This document shows positions 35,561 through 43,582 of a stretch of 64,000 bases of DNA, one piece after another. Within the stretch, counting starts at the first letter, position 1. The number at the start of each line of letters is the position of its first letter. This DNA comes from Candidatus Roizmanbacteria bacterium (lineage in GTDB: Bacteria > Patescibacteriota > Microgenomatia > UBA1406 > GWC2-37-13). The position numbers were made by a program, and so were the translations under genes. The DNA lies in NCBI GenBank assembly GCA_013335175.1, contig JAAXWC010000003.1, forward strand, positions 54,156 through 118,155. The letters run 5' to 3'. The notes under the pieces are model-generated. The model saw only the letters and a program-made list of their open reading frames with translations, searched no databases and had not been told where the DNA came from.

Positions 35561-36133
35561 TTACGCTTTTTTGTTAATCACGATTTTACCGTTGTCGTAG
35601 CCCAATTTATCAAGGACTTTGCCAACGGTTTCAATTGGTCCTACCGAGTAGGTATCGACAATGAGATCAAAAAAATTCGGATCAAAGAAATTAAAATCTC
35701 CATATACCTGTCGCCATTTTTTGAAATTTTCTTCTTCTCGTACTCTAATATTTTGTTTTGCTTCATCGACGGTTACTTTGTCTCGATTGACAACCCGGTC
35801 GATGCGGATGGCTTCATTTGAGCAAACAACGAGAATTTTGAGTGTTTTTGGGAGATCTCGAGCCATAAAACCAGCAAGCCAACTTTCGATAACGCGGTGA
35901 GTTTCCTGTTCAAAAATGTCGTGTTGTTTTTTTTCTATTTCACGGTCAAATTCTTCTGTTACCAGTGTTGCAGTTGGCATAACAAATTCATTCATAATTC
36001 CTCGAATAAACTGTCCCATAGATTCGAGTTTCCAACCGTACGGCTCGAGATACGGGCGTAAATTACTCATGAGAGTGGTTGTCCCCACCCCGATTCCTCC
36101 TGAAATAGCAATGTTATCGTATTTGAATTCCAT
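35561..36133 (-). CDS. cytidylate kinase-like P-loop protein
   Basis: 190 aa. The P-loop is ISGGIGVGTTTL (10-21). The middle includes KILVVCSNEAIRIDRVVNRDKV, resembling the LID and Arg region of the cytidylate kinase-like family (Pfam Cytidylate_kin2). Cytidylate kinases phosphorylate CMP, but relatives of this type may act on other substrates. It replaces pyrH as the only nucleotide-kinase-like gene in this ribosomal neighbourhood. Confidence 0.75.
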   Translation of the reverse strand: MEFKYDNIAISGGIGVGTTTLMSNLRPYLEPYGWKLESMGQFIRGIMNEFVMPTATLVTEEFDREIEKKQHDIFEQETHRVIESWLAGFMARDLPKTLKILVVCSNEAIRIDRVVNRDKVTVDEAKQNIRVREEENFKKWRQVYGDFNFFDPNFFDLIVDTYSVGPIETVGKVLDKLGYDNGKIVINKKA

Positions 36134-36164
36134 AAAATTTTAAAATAATAAATAGCATCATTAA

Positions 36165-36262
36165 AAATGGAGGCCTGTCATTCGTTCTTTCCCACCCATG
36201 CTCGACTGGCATAGCGCCAGTTCTGCGCGTGCGTGGGAGCCCTGAACTCAGACACCCATTTT
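36165..36262. repeat. gap repeat sharing GGAGGCCTGTCATTCG
   Basis: Third copy of the family at 11304 and 30345: GGAGGCCTGTCATTCGTTC, TTTCCCACCC, ending CAGACACCCATTTTTT. Its centre holds a hairpin CGACTGGCATAGCGCCAGTT. Confidence 0.45.
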
Positions 36263-36298
36263 TTCTGTTTTCCCCGTAATCACCGCGATAGTTTCACC

Positions 36299-37375
36299 TT
36301 AGTGTCTCACCAACTTTATAATATCATTTGCTGTCACCAATACAGTCAGACCGATAAGAATGGCAAAACCAGCTAAATTTAAATATTGTTCAAATTTTTG
36401 ATTCACCCGTCTTCGAGAAATCCACTCATACACAATAAAGACTAATCGTCCGCCATCCAAAGCCGGGAAGGGCAAGATATTGATAACGGCTAAATTTAAG
36501 GAAAGTAATGCGATAAGTTCTATAACTGCATTTGATCCGTACTGGACTGCTTTGCCTGTATACTGAGCAATACCAACCGGGCCCGTTACTTCTACCTGTC
36601 CTCCATTGCCGGTTACTAATTTCGCGAGTGTCAGGCCGAGCTGATGCACGATTTCACTGGTAAGAGAGTAAGCGTAGGTAAGCCCTTTGATCGGTGCCTC
36701 GTACCATGGATATTTTTTGATTGCAGTTTCTTCATAAATGGTGATTCCGAGTGCTCCTTGACCTTGGGGAGGATTTTTGCGAGGAGTTATGAGTACTTTT
36801 TTTTCTTCTCCTTGGGGAGTTTTATATATAAGAGTAACTTCTTTATTCCCGAGGAGTGAAACGGTAGATATAAGGTCTTTCGTAGAGGTAATTGGATATG
36901 TTTTTGTTGCATCGGTAAAGCGCACAATACTATCTTTGGACTGAAGTCCAACAACTTGTGCGGGCGAGTTGGGAGTCACTTTTTCAACGATTACCTTGCC
37001 GGTTGGGGAAGGTACTCCTTGTGTAAATAAGTAAGAGATTAATACCCATCCAAGAAGAAAGTTCATAATAACCCCGGCCACAATGACACTTGCCTTTTGC
37101 CATGGCTTTTTATTTATAAATGCACGTCCTTTGAGTTTTGGATCGACGGATGTTCCTTCATGGTATTCTTCGCCATATACTTTTACAAAGCCACCAATGG
37201 GAAGTAAATTGATACTGTAGAGTGTCTCCCCTATCTTGATTCCGAAAATCCGTGGAGGAAATCCAAACCCAAATTCTTCGACTAAAATACCGTTTTTTTT
37301 TGCAACAATGAAGTGACCAAACTCATGGATGAGGACGAGAAGCGCGAGAACGATTATAAATACAAGAATACCCAT
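36299..37375 (-). CDS. rseP: site-2 type intramembrane zinc protease (RseP-like)
   Basis: 358 aa, near RseP length but with one PDZ domain. HEFGH (17-21) in the first helix is the zinc motif, NLLPIGGFVKV follows, PDZ spans about 120-210, and FPALDGGRLVF gives the third zinc ligand. It cuts membrane proteins inside the bilayer. It lies 16 bases downstream of frr in the ribosomal cluster, as in many bacteria. Confidence 0.93.
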   Translation of the reverse strand: MGILVFIIVLALLVLIHEFGHFIVAKKNGILVEEFGFGFPPRIFGIKIGETLYSINLLPIGGFVKVYGEEYHEGTSVDPKLKGRAFINKKPWQKASVIVAGVIMNFLLGWVLISYLFTQGVPSPTGKVIVEKVTPNSPAQVVGLQSKDSIVRFTDATKTYPITSTKDLISTVSLLGNKEVTLIYKTPQGEEKKVLITPRKNPPQGQGALGITIYEETAIKKYPWYEAPIKGLTYAYSLTSEIVHQLGLTLAKLVTGNGGQVEVTGPVGIAQYTGKAVQYGSNAVIELIALLSLNLAVINILPFPALDGGRLVFIVYEWISRRRVNQKFEQYLNLAGFAILIGLTVLVTANDIIKLVRH

Positions 37376-37391
37376 ACGCTATTGTACTATA

Positions 37392-37952
37392 TTACACCGC
37401 CATTATTTCTTCTTCTTTTCTATTTCTAATAGTTTCAATTTCATCCATGAAGGAAGTACTGAGTGTGTCTATTTCTTTTTCAAACCGATGCCGTTCATCT
37501 TCGGAAACTTCTTTTGCTTCCATTAACGATTTGATTTTCTTCCGAGCATCGTCTCGATGATTTCTGATAACATTTTTTTTATCTTCGATTTTTTGAGATA
37601 CTACTTTCATCAGTTTTTCGCGCTGTTCCTGAGAAAGTGGCGGAATACGAATAAGAATTCTTCCTCCTTGAGGCTGTGGTGAAAGTCCCAAGGGCGATTT
37701 AAGAATGGCTTTTTCAATATCTTGCGAAGTGGAAGGGTCAAAGGGGGCTATAATAAGAACCGTGGGTCCATCGTTTGTGATGGTGGCAATTTCCATGAGC
37801 CTCATTTTTGCTGAACCACCGTAGGTTTCAACTATAAGGCCCTCAATTACTGCAGGAGTTGCTCGCCCGCTCCGAATTGCCTTTAAATCTTCTTTAAGCT
37901 GAAGGATTGTTTGTTGTGCATTCTGTTTGAAGTCTTGCGTGGTAGGTTGCAT
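37392..37952 (-). CDS. frr: ribosome recycling factor
   Basis: 186 aa, usual length. Start resembles MQPTTQDFKQNAQQTILQL; the helix-and-beta layout includes RSGRATPAVIEGLIVETYGG and RILIRIPPLSQEQREKLMK. It splits post-termination ribosomes with EF-G. It follows tsf directly; no pyrH is between them. Confidence 0.96.
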   Translation of the reverse strand: MQPTTQDFKQNAQQTILQLKEDLKAIRSGRATPAVIEGLIVETYGGSAKMRLMEIATITNDGPTVLIIAPFDPSTSQDIEKAILKSPLGLSPQPQGGRILIRIPPLSQEQREKLMKVVSQKIEDKKNVIRNHRDDARKKIKSLMEAKEVSEDERHRFEKEIDTLSTSFMDEIETIRNRKEEEIMAV

Positions 37953-37972
37953 ATGCTTTTAGTATACGGCTA

Positions 37973-38428
37973 TTATTCCCCTAATGTCCAGCGAATGAAT
38001 CGAGCGACTTTGATGTTTTCTCCAAATTTCAGAACTGCTTCTTTGATAAGATCGTCGATTGATTTTTTAGCATCGCGAATATACGCTTGTTTTAAGAATT
38101 CTTCACTTGTTTCGGCAGGAACGGATGCAATTTGCATTGCGAGCTCATTTCCGAGTTTTTGAAACTCAACATTTCCACCGACAAAATCGGTTTCACATTG
38201 GAGTTCAACTAACGAAGCAATTTTTTTGTTGTGATGAACGTAGGAAAAAATACCGCCCTGACTGGTGGTACGTTCTGCTTTATCTTTTACTTTTTCTGCG
38301 CCCCATTCGTTTAATTTCTTTTTAGCAGCTTCGATGTTATCGTTCGTTTCATCTAATGCTTTTTTACAAAGAGAAAAAGATACACCTGTTTCTTCACGAA
38401 GTTGTTTGAGTTTTTGGATGTCTGCCAT
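37973..38428 (-). CDS. tsf: elongation factor Ts, short form
   Basis: 151 aa from MADIQKLKQLREETGVSF. The UBA-like N-terminus (IQKLKQLREETGVSFSLCKKAL) and CETDFVGGN, matching TDFVxxN, are clear. Typical EF-Ts is about 280 aa; here one of the two core subdomains is missing, as in other small-genome bacteria. It reloads EF-Tu with GTP. The in-frame codons before the start are part of a repeat. Confidence 0.93.
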   Translation of the reverse strand: MADIQKLKQLREETGVSFSLCKKALDETNDNIEAAKKKLNEWGAEKVKDKAERTTSQGGIFSYVHHNKKIASLVELQCETDFVGGNVEFQKLGNELAMQIASVPAETSEEFLKQAYIRDAKKSIDDLIKEAVLKFGENIKVARFIRWTLGE

Positions 38429-38442
38429 AGATGTTTGTTCTG

Positions 38443-38545
38443 TCATTCCGGCTTGTCCGGAATCGGGGTAAAAATGTTAAATGTAAAATTTTAAGGTAAA
38501 AGTATCTACTGAATGGATCCTGATTTTCATCAGGATGACAGGGCT
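38443..38545. repeat. palindromic repeats between tsf and rpsB
   Basis: GTCATTCCGGCTTGTCCGGA then ATC, and GGATCCTGATTTTCATCAGG then ATGACAG. Two units of the dispersed family sit within this ribosomal operon; they may shape its mRNA. Confidence 0.5.
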
Positions 38546-38603
38546 TAGTCATTGCCGATTAGTCGGCAATTGTTCTGGTTCATACTATTCGTTTTTTTAC
38601 GTA

Positions 38604-39302
38604 TTAGCTTTTGTATGCTTTGACGATTTCTGTGACGACGTATTCTACTACTCCGGCGGCATCGTCGTTTACGACGATGGGAAGATGTACTTCATCTGGG
38701 TTTGAGTTCGTGTCTACGATAGCTACTACTTTCAAATTATTTTGTTTTGCTTCTTTTACCGCATTTTTCTCTTTTCGAATGTCGATTACATAGAGGATGT
38801 CTGGTTTTTTGTCGAGGTTTACGAGTCCTCCATAGAAGCGATCAAGTCGGGCAATTTTTTTATCGAGTTGAATTCGTTCGTGTTTTACATATTTTTCCCA
38901 TTCTCCTGATTCACGCGCAGCTCGTAACGATTTTAGGTTGTGCACATTCTTCATGATGGTATCAAAGTTGGTGAGAAGGCCGGGCATCCATTTCATGGTT
39001 ATGTAAGGAATTCCATTTTTTTCACAAAGCTCAGCAGTAAATTGATTTGCAATTTTTTTAGTTGCCACAAATAAAACCGTTTTACCTTCTTTTCCGGCTT
39101 CTTTCATTGCGTTTCTTGCTTTTTCAAGGCTTACAACCGTAGTAGGAAGATCAATAATAGATACGCCATTTACGATCTTGTATAAGTATTTTTTAGCCTT
39201 GGGGTGAAGTCGATTTTTTTTGTGACCTAAATGTGCGCCAAGATTAAAGAGGGCTTGCACTTCCTCGGTTTGTTCTTTCGTTAAAGTTTGTGTGTCAGAC
39301 AT
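38604..39302 (-). CDS. rpsB: 30S ribosomal protein uS2
   Basis: 232 aa from MSDTQTLTKEQ. LFNLGAHLGHKKNRLHPKAKKYLY at the start and GLVNLDKKPDILYVIDIRKEKNAVKEA are uS2 signatures. It heads the rpsB-tsf-frr-rseP series. Confidence 0.96.
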   Translation of the reverse strand: MSDTQTLTKEQTEEVQALFNLGAHLGHKKNRLHPKAKKYLYKIVNGVSIIDLPTTVVSLEKARNAMKEAGKEGKTVLFVATKKIANQFTAELCEKNGIPYITMKWMPGLLTNFDTIMKNVHNLKSLRAARESGEWEKYVKHERIQLDKKIARLDRFYGGLVNLDKKPDILYVIDIRKEKNAVKEAKQNNLKVVAIVDTNSNPDEVHLPIVVNDDAAGVVEYVVTEIVKAYKS

Positions 39303-39447
39303 AGATGAGATTTTAGCAAGCGGACGGCAAATTTGCAAATGATTTTTGAGAACAGCAACAGACTAGTCTCTCCTTTGCCTTCGGAGAGCCTAACCATACT
39401 GCGTTTTATTCTACAACTTACTCAGTATACCCATATTTTCGCTCACT

Positions 39448-39467
39448 ATCAACCTCGGGGGTTGATT
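39448..39467. repeat. orphan copy of the RAYT-1 palindrome
   Basis: ATCAACCTCGGGGGTTGATT is identical to 20 bases of the palindrome at 20953, but neither the TAAAAATGATTTTTT block nor a transposase accompanies it. It lies in the 219-bp gap upstream of rpsB; a hairpin CTCTCC...GGAGAG (about 39367-39388) is the only other structure seen there. Confidence 0.75.
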
Positions 39468-39521
39468 GTGTTGTTGTAATGCTCTATAGAGAATTATTTC
39501 CCAAATTTCTCATATAAAGAG

Positions 39522-39989
39522 TTAATATGCTTTTGGAGGAAAAATTTTCTGACCGAGTTGGACAAGCGATAGGGAGCAAACCTGTTGAAAAATCAGGTGG
39601 ATTTTTGCTTGTATCTCTGCCGTATCAATCCCTTTTTGAGCAAGTTGTTCCAGTACTTCCGCAATTCCCTTGTCATAATTGTTTTTATGCTTTTGCATAA
39701 TGTCTTTCCAGACGATATTGCTAAGGGGAGAAAGGAGAGCTTGGTTGTATGGAACAATCCCTTTTAACATGAGAAAGGCAATCATCGGATAACTGATTGC
39801 ACCGGTAAAATAGGCGGTGTTATCGTTGCTCATAATTGCGTTTGTTTTTGAATCGTAGGTTATGGTGTAGTATTTCCCGCGCGAGCTGCTGTAACAGCGT
39901 GCCTCGTTTTCTGAAACCATTTCTATTCTTTTGTCTGTAATCGCAGTGAGTGCTTCGTAAATTTTACTGATATGAGGTTGGTGCCACAT
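39522..39989 (-). CDS. hypothetical protein, 155 aa
   Basis: Unrecognised; no signal peptide. The first half seems beta-rich (RCYSSSRGKYYTITYDSKTNAIMS) and the second half helical (YDKGIAEVLEQLAQKGIDTAEIQAKIHLIFQQV). TATAAT (39996-40001) ends six bases before the ATG, which supports expression. It is the last chromosomal gene before the tRNA where the element is integrated. Confidence 0.65.
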   Translation of the reverse strand: MWHQPHISKIYEALTAITDKRIEMVSENEARCYSSSRGKYYTITYDSKTNAIMSNDNTAYFTGAISYPMIAFLMLKGIVPYNQALLSPLSNIVWKDIMQKHKNNYDKGIAEVLEQLAQKGIDTAEIQAKIHLIFQQVCSLSLVQLGQKIFPPKAY

Positions 39990-40039
39990 GGAACCATTAT
40001 AATATGCTACAATAAGAATCGCTATTCTTTGTTTTGAAG

Positions 40040-41806
40040 CTAAAACAATGTTTGGAGGAGTCGCATAGCGGCCGAGTGCAGCAGTTTACTAAACTGCCAA
40101 CCTGTCAAAGGGTTCGTGGGTTCGAATCCCACCTCCTCCGCCAAGTGGCTTTGAGAGATGGCGAATGCATCATTTAGCTTGATGCATTCAGCTTTCTTTT
40201 GGGTTCCGAAAAGTAATTCTTCGTATGTTGGCGCCAAGTCAAAAAGTACTCCAAAATAGGCTGCTCTATTGATAGGTTCAGAGCCTCCGGTCAGCAATTC
40301 ATCTAGGTGTTCCAGAAAATATTCTACATAAGCCATCACAACCTTTAAATCAGTTGGTTGAGCGAGTTGAGCCTTTTTCTTTTGTACGATAAGTCCGGCA
40401 ATCTCATCCTCTATTTTTATGATATCTGCCTCAATGTATTTGATAGCAACCTCTGAGGACAGAAATCTGATCTTATCAGCTGTCAACTGTGCCTGAGCTT
40501 GTAGTTCACCTATTCGTTTATCGATAAGATTCTCATCGTTTTCTGTCTCTTTATTTCTTCGATCGCGTTCCTGAAGAACTGCCTCCGTGAGTGCTTTCCC
40601 GTAATTGGGCTTTATCTGAATATTACGTATAAAGTTGATGACGGTTTTTTCAAACTCTTCTTTTGGTACTCGAAAATAATGCCCCCGTTTATCACAGTGA
40701 TAGGCGGGATAGTATTTGCCAAGTTTACCCTTAGAAGCACTGCCATACAAAGGTTTTTCGCAGTGAGGGCACATAACTACTCGTCTATAGGGAAACTCAG
40801 GATTTCGTACTCCCTTTTTAATGAGATATCTAGGATTATCCCAGTTCTTTACCTGCACTTCTCCATTTTCTTCAATGATTGCGATTTTCCCCTGATTTGC
40901 CCGATTAAAGGTATCTACGGAAACGAGTCCATCGAACTTTCCTTTATGGGGATTATCCTTCGTCCATTTGACGTAATTTACTCCTGCATAAAGGGGATTT
41001 TTAAGATAACTCCAGAAGCGCTTCAGCGTAAGTTTGCCTCCGCCCCGCTGCCTGAGAATTTGTGTTCGATCAGTTTTATCTCTAAGGCAGTCGGTACGGG
41101 TTCGGTAGCCTAATGCATTAATTTCCTTAATAATCCGATGATCATCCATCGTGCCTCTACACCGTAGCTCAAACATTTTCTTAATCCACACTGATTCAAC
41201 CGGATGAGGTTTCAATATGGTTCGTTTTCCGTTTGGAGTCTCAATCTTTTCATTGATAAAACCAAAGGGCGGTTTTCGCACCCAGTACCCCATGCGTGAA
41301 TACCGTATCTCCGCTCCAATCATACGCGACATGATGTCCCGCATTTCATCTTTTGCCCGCTCTGCTTCAAGCATTTCCGCCTTTTTCGTGGGAGAGTAAA
41401 CGCTCCATTTGAACGATACGCCCAAGTGTTCAAGGGTATTTACCGTTTGCGCTCCGATTACGCCATAGATATCAATAAGCTGAACTCCGTGAGTCTCAAG
41501 CTGCATCTTCATGTCCTCATAATAATAGGAGCCTCCGCGGGTAAAGCGATCGATGGATTTGATGATGAAAAGCTGAATGTCGTTTTTGGGAGATTTACAA
41601 TAATCAACTGCTTCTTGAATTGGCTGTTCGTCTTTCGAGGCCGATTCAAGGAACACGAAGAACTTTTTGATATGAATATTGTGGTTTTTGGCGTATTGTT
41701 CAATCTGTTCTTTCTGAGCTTCAGGAGAATCCCCTTGTGTACCCTGCCGAACGGTTGAAACCCGGATAGCAGCAACGGCATTTTTCTGAGGGGCGCTATG
41801 TTCCAT
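40040..41806 (-). CDS. large serine recombinase (integrase 1)
   Basis: 588 aa. The resolvase domain (10-150) opens AAIRVSTVRQG with the nucleophile Ser; a recombinase domain (about 190-300) and a zinc ribbon (CPHCEKPL then YHCDKRGHYFRV) follow, then a coiled coil (about 430-470). The last 33 residues (from EEVGFEPTNPLTGW) are encoded by the antisense strand of tRNA-Ser, so this tail exists only in the integrated state. It is coupled to the 59-aa gene upstream. Confidence 0.93.
   Translation of the reverse strand: MEHSAPQKNAVAAIRVSTVRQGTQGDSPEAQKEQIEQYAKNHNIHIKKFFVFLESASKDEQPIQEAVDYCKSPKNDIQLFIIKSIDRFTRGGSYYYEDMKMQLETHGVQLIDIYGVIGAQTVNTLEHLGVSFKWSVYSPTKKAEMLEAERAKDEMRDIMSRMIGAEIRYSRMGYWVRKPPFGFINEKIETPNGKRTILKPHPVESVWIKKMFELRCRGTMDDHRIIKEINALGYRTRTDCLRDKTDRTQILRQRGGGKLTLKRFWSYLKNPLYAGVNYVKWTKDNPHKGKFDGLVSVDTFNRANQGKIAIIEENGEVQVKNWDNPRYLIKKGVRNPEFPYRRVVMCPHCEKPLYGSASKGKLGKYYPAYHCDKRGHYFRVPKEEFEKTVINFIRNIQIKPNYGKALTEAVLQERDRRNKETENDENLIDKRIGELQAQAQLTADKIRFLSSEVAIKYIEADIIKIEDEIAGLIVQKKKAQLAQPTDLKVVMAYVEYFLEHLDELLTGGSEPINRAAYFGVLFDLAPTYEELLFGTQKKAECIKLNDAFAISQSHLAEEVGFEPTNPLTGWQFSKLLHSAAMRLLQTLF
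40054..40143 (+). tRNA. tRNA-Ser with anticodon ACT, encoded CCA; element integration site
   Basis: Acceptor arms GGAGGAG/CTCCTCC, discriminator G at 40140 and encoded CCA. The anticodon stem is GCAGT/ACTGC with loop TTACTAA, so the anticodon is ACT (reads AGT). The 18-base variable region (AACC/GGTT stem) and the G discriminator fit serine. The usual bacterial anticodon for this box is GCT, so A34 is odd. The recombinase gene overlaps the whole tRNA on the other strand. Confidence 0.85.
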
Positions 41807-41975
41807 AGGTATTCATTTGTAATTTCTTTAGTAAAGGTCGACCGTTTTTCTCATCTTCAATGATTTTGTCGATAATTAGGTTAGCGAGAAAGTTAACGCG
41901 ATCCGCAGGAGAAAGAGTAGAAATAAGGCCTCTGGATGATAAAGTTTTATTGATGCTTCCCTTTAGTCTACCCAT
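41796..41975 (-). CDS. 59-aa protein translationally coupled to integrase 1
   Basis: ATG at 41975 opens MGRLKGSINKTLSSRGLIST and the frame closes at TAG 41796, overlapping the recombinase start by 11 bases. It is basic at the N-terminus and helical later (PADRVNFLANLIIDKII). I do not recognise it; a recombination directionality factor or small regulator would fit the place. It is transcribed from the operator-bearing promoter at 42020-42049. Confidence 0.6.
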   Translation of the reverse strand: MGRLKGSINKTLSSRGLISTLSPADRVNFLANLIIDKIIEDEKNGRPLLKKLQMNTYGT

Positions 41976-42019
41976 ATATTTATATGAAAATTGATCTTAA
42001 ATATTATGCCTATAAGGAT

Positions 42020-42049
42020 AGTATATTATCCCTGAAGGGATAATGTCAA
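42020..42049 (-). promoter_or_regulatory. integrase promoter with palindromic operator in the spacer
   Basis: Minus strand TTGACA (42044-42049), 18 bases, TATACT (42020-42025). The spacer is filled by a perfect palindrome with arms ATTATCCC and GGGATAAT (42025-42044, centre TGAA). A dimeric repressor bound there would block the promoter. Candidate repressors are the XRE or LexA-like proteins in the element. Confidence 0.7.
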
Positions 42050-42056
42050 GGGTATT

Positions 42057-42833
42057 TTACTCACAAATCTCAATGGGATCCTTGCCTGACAAAATGTAGA
42101 TTTTTAGCTCTATATTTTTCCCTTCTTGGCTAGGAAATTCTCCATTCATAAGCGTTGCTTTAAGTTTACAAAAAAATAATTTCAAGTCACTTTCAGGAGT
42201 AAAAATAATGTCCAAAAGATTTCCATCATCTAAATTCAAAAATAGATATATTCGTCTCAGTGGAAGATGTATTGGGCGATATTCCCATAATTGCTTTATT
42301 GCTTCGCTAACTCCAGCATTAATTTTTTTAATCAATGTTGGATGAACTGCTGTATCTAAAAACCGTCCATTACCTTTTTCAAATTCTTCAGAAACAGCCT
42401 TGTATTCATTGTCTGAAAATCTCGTCGTTTTTACTTCTATCAAACCTCGATTATCTGTATCTAAAACTTCAATGTCTGGACTTAATCCATTGGACGATTC
42501 ATCTATAAATGAAATTGATTTATATCCGTCTTTGCGTAATAACCAATATGCCAATGCTTCATTTAATATTTCCATAAAATGTGGCCAGCCTTTTTCAGCG
42601 CTTAAGCTCACTGTAGCGCTTTTAAGTCTACCTAGTAAATATTCTAGGTCTGTCGTTGATAAGACTTGTAGAGCCTCTTCATATTTGCACCAATATCCCT
42701 CACCATTTAATAGTATTGGCCTTGTACGAAACAAATATCTTATATCTTTTTCATTTTCGCCTAAGTATTCGTTAGCAAACTTAATCAAGACAGGAAACTT
42801 TGAATTGGTTATGTTGATTTGTTCTTGATCCAT
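42057..42833 (-). CDS. hypothetical protein with PD-(D/E)xK nuclease-like domain
   Basis: 258 aa. Residues about 95-145 contain EALAYWLLRKDGY, SPDIEVLD and LIEVKTTRFSD, which fit a PD-(D/E)xK nuclease core (Asp then Glu-x-Lys), as in DUF3883-type restriction-linked domains. The N-terminal 90 residues are helical, and the C-terminal part is alpha/beta. AT-rich and unlike the backbone genes. TATAAT sits seven bases before the ATG. Divergent from the gene at 42908. Confidence 0.6.
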   Translation of the reverse strand: MDQEQINITNSKFPVLIKFANEYLGENEKDIRYLFRTRPILLNGEGYWCKYEEALQVLSTTDLEYLLGRLKSATVSLSAEKGWPHFMEILNEALAYWLLRKDGYKSISFIDESSNGLSPDIEVLDTDNRGLIEVKTTRFSDNEYKAVSEEFEKGNGRFLDTAVHPTLIKKINAGVSEAIKQLWEYRPIHLPLRRIYLFLNLDDGNLLDIIFTPESDLKLFFCKLKATLMNGEFPSQEGKNIELKIYILSGKDPIEICE

Positions 42834-42907
42834 GCAAAAAATTATACTAATTAAGTAGAAATTAATGTTTGCTTACTGTCTATGATGTTGGGTAGTATCA
42901 TTAAAAT

Positions 42908-43483
42908 ATGCAAATTAACGATATAAATATGCTTAATGGTCTAAGAGGTTTTGTAGAAAAGCGACAATGTGTAACGAATAGTGGGGTACATTTGGGAGGA
43001 ACCGAAAAGATTTATTTCGCCTACATAAAGCCAATGTTGGAGAAGAGAAAACTAAATAAAGGTATGCTGCCACGAAGCACGATGTCTAGAACAGAAATGG
43101 AAATATACGTAGGGGAACTTTTTGCACTCGCAATGTACGACAAGTATCACAAAATATCTAATTGGAGATGCAATCCCACAATTAAAAACATGACTCCTGA
43201 TTTCTATATTAATGATGAAAGTGAGATTGTTGAGGTTTATAGTCCTGCACTAAATAGTAATGAATCGAATTGGGAGTTTTATATTAAAACCCTATTACCT
43301 GAATTAAGAGATTATGTTCAAAGCAAAACGCACAAATATGATTTTGTACCTTTGACAATCATTGTTCACATAATTACTACTCAGTTCATAGATACAATAC
43401 TAGATTCATTAAGACAAGTCGACTTAAGAAGTTTGGAGCACAAATTAATTTTATATCATGGAGATAAAGAGTATTTAATCTAG
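42908..43483 (+). CDS. hypothetical protein with degenerate PD-(D/E)xK-like motif
   Basis: 191 aa. MTPDFYINDESEIVEVYSP (about 96-114) looks like the PD...ExK hairpin, but the Lys position is Tyr, so catalysis is doubtful. EMEIYVGELFALAMYDKYHKI upstream would be the first helix of such a fold. TATCAT (42896-42901) ends six bases before the ATG. AT-rich; divergent from the gene at 42057 with a 74-base gap. Confidence 0.55.
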   Translation: MQINDINMLNGLRGFVEKRQCVTNSGVHLGGTEKIYFAYIKPMLEKRKLNKGMLPRSTMSRTEMEIYVGELFALAMYDKYHKISNWRCNPTIKNMTPDFYINDESEIVEVYSPALNSNESNWEFYIKTLLPELRDYVQSKTHKYDFVPLTIIVHIITTQFIDTILDSLRQVDLRSLEHKLILYHGDKEYLI

Positions 43484-43582
43484 ATTGATTATCATCTTAA
43501 TCCAAGAGAATATGAAACAACTTGAATACTCAACATTTGTTCGATAAAATCAGGGCATCATAAATTGCCAAACCATGAATTA

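Noticed and set aside
39367..39388. CTCTCC/GGAGAG hairpin as rpsB leader control
   Set aside because: No similarity to a known uS2 leader could be seen and the stem is short.
40040..40140. The GFEPTNPLTGW tail of the recombinase as a protein domain
   Set aside because: It is the antisense reading of tRNA-Ser, not a conserved domain.
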